DNA of 8,611 bases from Peptococcaceae bacterium. Lineage in GTDB: Bacteria; Bacillota; Peptococcia; Peptococcales; Peptococcaceae. The translations under genes were made by a program, and so were the position numbers. The stretch is taken from positions 1 through 8,611 of the forward strand of contig JAFXJE010000202.1 in the NCBI GenBank assembly GCA_017532485.1, in the 5' to 3' direction. Below, one piece after another: positions 6,287 through 8,611 of the stretch (the stretch's first letter is position 1; every line of letters begins with the position of its first letter). Below the pieces are notes generated by a model. It was not told where the DNA came from, did no database searches, and saw only the letters and a list, made by a program, of their open reading frames with translations.

Positions 6287-7234
6287 ATGAGAGAATTTAA
6301 AAAAATCGGTGTAGTTGGTTCTGGCACCATGGGTCATGGTATTGCGCAAACTTTCGCTGCTCATGGTTATGAAACAGTAGTAGTTGATGTTAAAGAAGAA
6401 GCATTAGAAGTAGCTAAAAAAATGGTAGCTTCTAATGTAGAAATTATGTTGGAAAATGAATTCATTACAGCAGAACAAGCTGCTAATACAGAAAAATATC
6501 TGTCCTATTCCACAGAATATAGTGCTTTAGCAGATGCTGATTTAGTTGTAGAAGCTGTTCCTGAAGTTCCTGAAATTAAAAATGCAGTTTATGCTTCCTT
6601 AGATGCTGCTTGCCGTCCTGATACAGTATTAGCAAGTACAACATCTGCTATGAATGTTTATGATGTAGTTCAAGTAAGCCATCCTGAACGTGTATTAATT
6701 GCTCACTTCAACAACCCATCTCATGTAATTCCATTAGTAGAAGTTGTTGCAGGTCCTGATACACAACAAGACTTATTAGACGATATCAGAGCATTATTAT
6801 TAAGCATTGGCAAAGCTCCTGCAGTATTAAATAAATATGTACCAGGTTTCATTGTAAACCGTTTGACAGCTGCTTTATTGCGTGAATGTTCTTACTTAGT
6901 AGACAACGGCTTAGCTTCTCCAGAAGACGTTGATACAGCATTTATGGCTAACCAAGGCTTGAAGGCTTCCTTCGAAGGTCCATTGGAATTAATGGATTAC
7001 ATTGGTTGGGATGTAGCTGCAGGTGTAGGTCAATTAATTTATCCTACATTATGTGATGACAAACAACCAAGCCCAATGGCAGTAAAAATGCTGCAAGCTG
7101 GCAACTTGGGAATCAAAACCGGTAAAGGTTTGAAAGATTACTCCGGTAAAACAAGAGAAGAATTAAATGCTCAAAGAACCTTGAATGTATTGAAAATTTC
7201 TAAGACCACAAAAGAAATTCTTGCAAATAAATAA
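6287..7234 (+). CDS. 3-hydroxyacyl-CoA dehydrogenase-like NAD-dependent dehydrogenase
   Basis: 315 residues. The N-terminal Rossmann fold carries GSGTMG (11-16) and Asp34 at the end of the second strand, indicating NAD rather than NADP. Alignment by eye to the HAD/Hbd family places the catalytic residues at Ser120, His140, Glu152 and Asn191 (His and Glu 12 apart, Asn in PGFIVNRL), all present. The C-terminal helical domain contains GPLELMDYIGWD and the GIKTGKGLKDY end motif of the family. The family's HFFNP is here HFNNP followed by PLVEVV, a version closer to the hydroxy-acid branch (carnitine dehydrogenase-like) than to classical 3-hydroxybutyryl-CoA dehydrogenase, and there is a tail of about 28 residues. 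The ribosome binding site AGGAGG (6273-6278) overlaps the upstream stop codon, implying translational coupling with the second ThDP enzyme. The likely reaction is NAD oxidation of a beta-hydroxy acid or its CoA ester; substrate unknown. Confidence 0.82.
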   Translation: MREFKKIGVVGSGTMGHGIAQTFAAHGYETVVVDVKEEALEVAKKMVASNVEIMLENEFITAEQAANTEKYLSYSTEYSALADADLVVEAVPEVPEIKNAVYASLDAACRPDTVLASTTSAMNVYDVVQVSHPERVLIAHFNNPSHVIPLVEVVAGPDTQQDLLDDIRALLLSIGKAPAVLNKYVPGFIVNRLTAALLRECSYLVDNGLASPEDVDTAFMANQGLKASFEGPLELMDYIGWDVAAGVGQLIYPTLCDDKQPSPMAVKMLQAGNLGIKTGKGLKDYSGKTREELNAQRTLNVLKISKTTKEILANK

Positions 7235-7242
7235 TCAATGAT

Positions 7243-7290
7243 ATAAAGTGTTTAATAGTGTGGATTTATCTGCACCGTTAAACACTTTAT
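7243..7290 (+). terminator. Long inverted repeat after the dehydrogenase, probable weak terminator
   Basis: ATAAAGTGTTTAA (7243-7255) is perfectly complementary to TTAAACACTTTAT (7278-7290), separated by 22 bases that include a further GTG/CAC pairing (7258-7260, 7273-7275). The sequence after the core stem is U-rich but interrupted (TTTATCGTTT), so termination may be partial. It lies 8 bases after the stop. An operator or promoter-associated element for the following pair is an alternative, since TATAAA occurs at 7242-7247. Confidence 0.45.
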
Positions 7291-7314
7291 CGTTTACATA
7301 TTCATTTTTATGAT

Positions 7315-7323
7315 AAAGGAGAG
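7315..7323 (+). promoter_or_regulatory. Ribosome binding site deciding the start of the four-cysteine protein
   Basis: AAAGGAGAG lies just inside a reading frame that opens with ATG at 7310, so that ATG cannot use it. It is correctly spaced (AGGAG 9 bases upstream) for the in-frame GTG at 7331, or 6 bases for the TTG at 7328. A GTG start at 7331 is preferred. Confidence 0.6.
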
Positions 7324-7330
7324 AGTTTTG

Positions 7331-7501
7331 GTGGAAGAACAACAATTTACTTGCAATCATTGTGAAAATCATTGCAGTATTTCTTATGAATTAGATGAAA
7401 AAACCTTGGCTAAAGTGAACGGTTATTTATGTCCTAATGGGATGCTTCGCTTAATGAAAGAACTTCTGCCTATGAATCAGAAAAAAGGAGAACAGCACTA
7501 G
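7331..7501 (+). CDS. Small four-cysteine protein, DUF1667-like metal-binding motif
   Basis: 56 residues from the GTG favoured by the ribosome binding site. Cys8, Cys11, Cys15 and Cys34 form C-x2-C-x3-C-x18-C; the last lies in VNGYLCPNG. This layout, three close cysteines followed by a G-x2-C-x2-G element, resembles DUF1667 and the N-terminal iron-sulfur motif of molybdopterin oxidoreductases, so the protein probably binds zinc or an iron-sulfur cluster. DUF1667 proteins normally accompany an FAD-dependent dehydrogenase, which is absent here. The tail is Lys-rich and hydrophilic. Its stop codon directly abuts the ATG of the thiamine transporter, and the ribosome binding site AGGAG (7486-7490) for that gene lies within its last codons, so the two are translationally coupled. 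The function is not known; a link to thiamine supply or to the ThDP enzymes is suggested by position only. Confidence 0.65.
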   Translation: MEEQQFTCNHCENHCSISYELDEKTLAKVNGYLCPNGMLRLMKELLPMNQKKGEQH

Positions 7502-8035
7502 ATGAAAACTTTGTCGGTTAGAAATATTGTCCTAATTGCGTTATTTGCAGCCATAGCTTTTGTCTTAAACAGCATAAAATTATTTACTATGCCTTATGGA
7601 GGAAGTGTTAGTCTTTGCTCTATGATGCCTATTTTATTGTTGGCAGTTTTAATGGGTAATAAGGTGGGTATTATTGGCGGGACTGCTTTGGGGATTTTAT
7701 CCATTATTAATGGTGTTTATATTATTCACCCAATCCAATTTTTATTAGACTATCTTTTGCCTTATATGTGCTTGGGCTTAGCAGGTTTTGGTGGTTATCA
7801 AGATAAAAGAAAAGTATTTCTCGCAGCATTGCTGGCAGTAGCTTTAAGCGTAACTTGCAATATTCTTTCCGGTGCAGTTTACTTTGGCAGTTATGCACCA
7901 GAGGGAATGAGTCCGTGGGTATATTCTATTGTTTATAACTTACTGACCAATGGTGTAGAAGGCGCTTTTAGTATTGCAGTATTATTGCTTTTGCCGTTAC
8001 AACGTTTTTCGGAGATAATTAATAGAGGAAAATAA
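7502..8035 (+). CDS. thiT: ECF transporter S-component for thiamine, ThiT-like
   Basis: 177 residues, about six membrane helices, no signal peptide. The sequence follows the ThiT/YuaJ pattern: GGSVSLCSMMPI (33-44), HPIQFLLDYLLPY (76-88), SGAVYFGSYAPEG (123-135) and YSIVYN (141-146). ThiT is the membrane substrate-binding unit of an energy-coupling-factor importer for thiamine and works with the shared EcfA/EcfA'/EcfT module encoded elsewhere. Taking the L. lactis ligand residues from memory (Glu84, His125, Tyr146, Asn151), the equivalents here are Asp83, Asn120, Tyr141 and Asn146; the spacing 120-141-146 is identical, so the His-to-Asn change looks real. It directly follows the four-cysteine gene and lies just downstream of two ThDP enzymes, which need this cofactor. 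No TPP riboswitch core is visible upstream in the window. Confidence 0.87.
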   Translation: MKTLSVRNIVLIALFAAIAFVLNSIKLFTMPYGGSVSLCSMMPILLLAVLMGNKVGIIGGTALGILSIINGVYIIHPIQFLLDYLLPYMCLGLAGFGGYQDKRKVFLAALLAVALSVTCNILSGAVYFGSYAPEGMSPWVYSIVYNLLTNGVEGAFSIAVLLLLPLQRFSEIINRGK

Positions 8036-8038
8036 ATA

Positions 8039-8124
8039 AAAAAACCTAGGAGACATTGAATTTTGAGCCGACCACCAAATCTAATTTTGGTGGTCGGCTT
8101 AATAAGTGACTTCCTAGGTTTTTT
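8039..8124. terminator. Nested bidirectional terminator between convergent genes
   Basis: The outer arms AAAAAACCTAGGA (8039-8051) and TCCTAGGTTTTTT (8112-8124) are a perfect 13-bp inverted repeat with A-run and T-run at opposite ends, so it can terminate both strands. Nested inside is a second perfect 14-bp stem, AGCCGACCACCAAA (8066-8079) and TTTGGTGGTCGGCT (8086-8099), with a 6-base loop. It lies between the end of the thiamine transporter gene and the end of the minus-strand chemotaxis gene. Confidence 0.85.
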
Positions 8125-8125
8125 C

Positions 8126-8611
8126 TTATTTTTCGTTGGAAATAGTAAGCATGGAAGCGGAAAGATCATGAATTTGTTTTGTATCTTGGATAACCATATC
8201 CATATTTGTTTTGTAAGCGTCGATTGCCTCGGCAATAGTGTCAACTGCTTGGCAATTGCGCTCGGAACAAGAATTCATATCAGAAACTTTATTTTTCAAA
8301 GACTCAAACAAAACATCCACTTCGGAGATATTGTTATTTTGTTCTTCAATATTTTGATATAAGGTTTCAAATTGTTCGATAACATCACCAAAACCATTTT
8401 CTAGACCTGCCAAAGTAGTTTGTGAATCGTAAATTACTTTTTCACTGTCAGTGAGATGAGTAGTAGTAACTTCAATTTGTTGAATCATCTCTTGGACAAT
8501 AGTACCTACTTGTTTGGAACAACGGTCGCTTTCAACAGCCAAATCCTGTACCTCGGTAGCAACTACGGCGAAACCGGCTCCGGCTTCACCGGCTCGAGCA
8601 GCCTCAATAGA
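8126..8611 (-). CDS. Methyl-accepting chemotaxis protein, cytoplasmic C-terminus (5' part outside window)
   Basis: On the minus strand the frame is open to the right edge and encodes the last 161 residues. It begins in the highly conserved signalling tip (SIEAARAGEAGAGFAVVA, then TEVQDLA), where these proteins contact CheA and CheW; the consensus GRGF is GAGF here. The rest is a long polar helix with heptad-like hydrophobic spacing (returning arm of the coiled coil) and ends SNEK without a CheR-tethering pentapeptide. The sensory and membrane parts are off the window. It is convergent with the thiamine transporter gene and ends 2 bases before the shared terminator. What it senses cannot be told; a functional link with the metabolic cluster is not supported by orientation. 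Confidence 0.88.
   Translation of the reverse strand, partial: SIEAARAGEAGAGFAVVATEVQDLAVESDRCSKQVGTIVQEMIQQIEVTTTHLTDSEKVIYDSQTTLAGLENGFGDVIEQFETLYQNIEEQNNNISEVDVLFESLKNKVSDMNSCSERNCQAVDTIAEAIDAYKTNMDMVIQDTKQIHDLSASMLTISNEK

Noticed and set aside
7310..7312. ATG at 7310 as the start of the four-cysteine protein
   Set aside because: The only ribosome binding site lies downstream of this codon, and the residues it adds do not resemble the family.
7235..7330. TPP riboswitch upstream of the thiamine transporter unit
   Set aside because: The conserved CUGAGA core and other TPP-aptamer elements are not present in this spacer.
7933..8244. Minus-strand open frame of 103 codons across the end of ThiT
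   Set aside because: It crosses both the nested terminator and the 3' ends of two confident genes, and shows no domain.
8063..8362. Plus-strand open frame of 99 codons overlapping the terminator and the chemotaxis gene
   Set aside because: It begins inside the nested terminator and runs antisense through a clear chemotaxis receptor tail.

Overview
The window is AT-rich, densely coding bacterial DNA. Strong AGGAGG-type ribosome binding sites, a GltS-type carboxylate symporter, an ECF-type thiamine transporter S-component and a chemotaxis receptor suggest an anaerobic Firmicute. Gene style fits a Negativicute (Acidaminococcaceae-like), but this taxonomic call is an inference from style and gene content. 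I see no rRNA, tRNA, CRISPR, insertion sequence or phage gene.

Layout. (1) Positions 1-609 hold the C-terminal part of a LysR-family regulator that enters from the left, closed by a strong hairpin terminator (624-682). (2) Positions 683-969 are an AT-rich regulatory region with a cluster of CGATAA/TTATCG half-sites (763-804) directly upstream of a plausible promoter. (3) Positions 970-7234 hold five same-strand genes with gaps of 12-81 nt: a 106-residue small beta-rich protein, a 474-residue GltS-like sodium symporter, a thiamine-diphosphate (ThDP) enzyme very like sulfoacetaldehyde acetyltransferase (Xsc), a second full-length ThDP enzyme of the acetolactate synthase/2-hydroxyacyl-CoA lyase type, and a 3-hydroxyacyl-CoA dehydrogenase-like NAD enzyme. 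Two tandem hairpins without a U-run lie between the two ThDP genes. (4) After a 13-bp inverted repeat comes a two-gene unit: a 56-residue four-cysteine protein resembling DUF1667, and a ThiT-type thiamine transporter S-component. (5) A nested bidirectional terminator (8039-8124) separates this from the minus-strand C-terminus of a methyl-accepting chemotaxis protein that runs off the right edge.

How the genes may work together. The likely theme is regulated uptake (GltS-like) and breakdown of a small anionic substrate by two carbon-carbon-cleaving or ligating ThDP enzymes plus one NAD-dependent hydroxy-acid or hydroxyacyl-CoA dehydrogenase, with a thiamine importer next door to supply their cofactor. 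If the Xsc homologue keeps the family activity, the pathway passes through sulfoacetaldehyde and yields acetyl phosphate and sulfite. No complete known sulfonate pathway has this composition: the usual partners (Pta, TauE-type exporter, taurine or sulfolactate enzymes) are not in view. The cluster is therefore the most interesting object in the window, either a variant sulfonate route or an Xsc-like enzyme recruited to another aldehyde.
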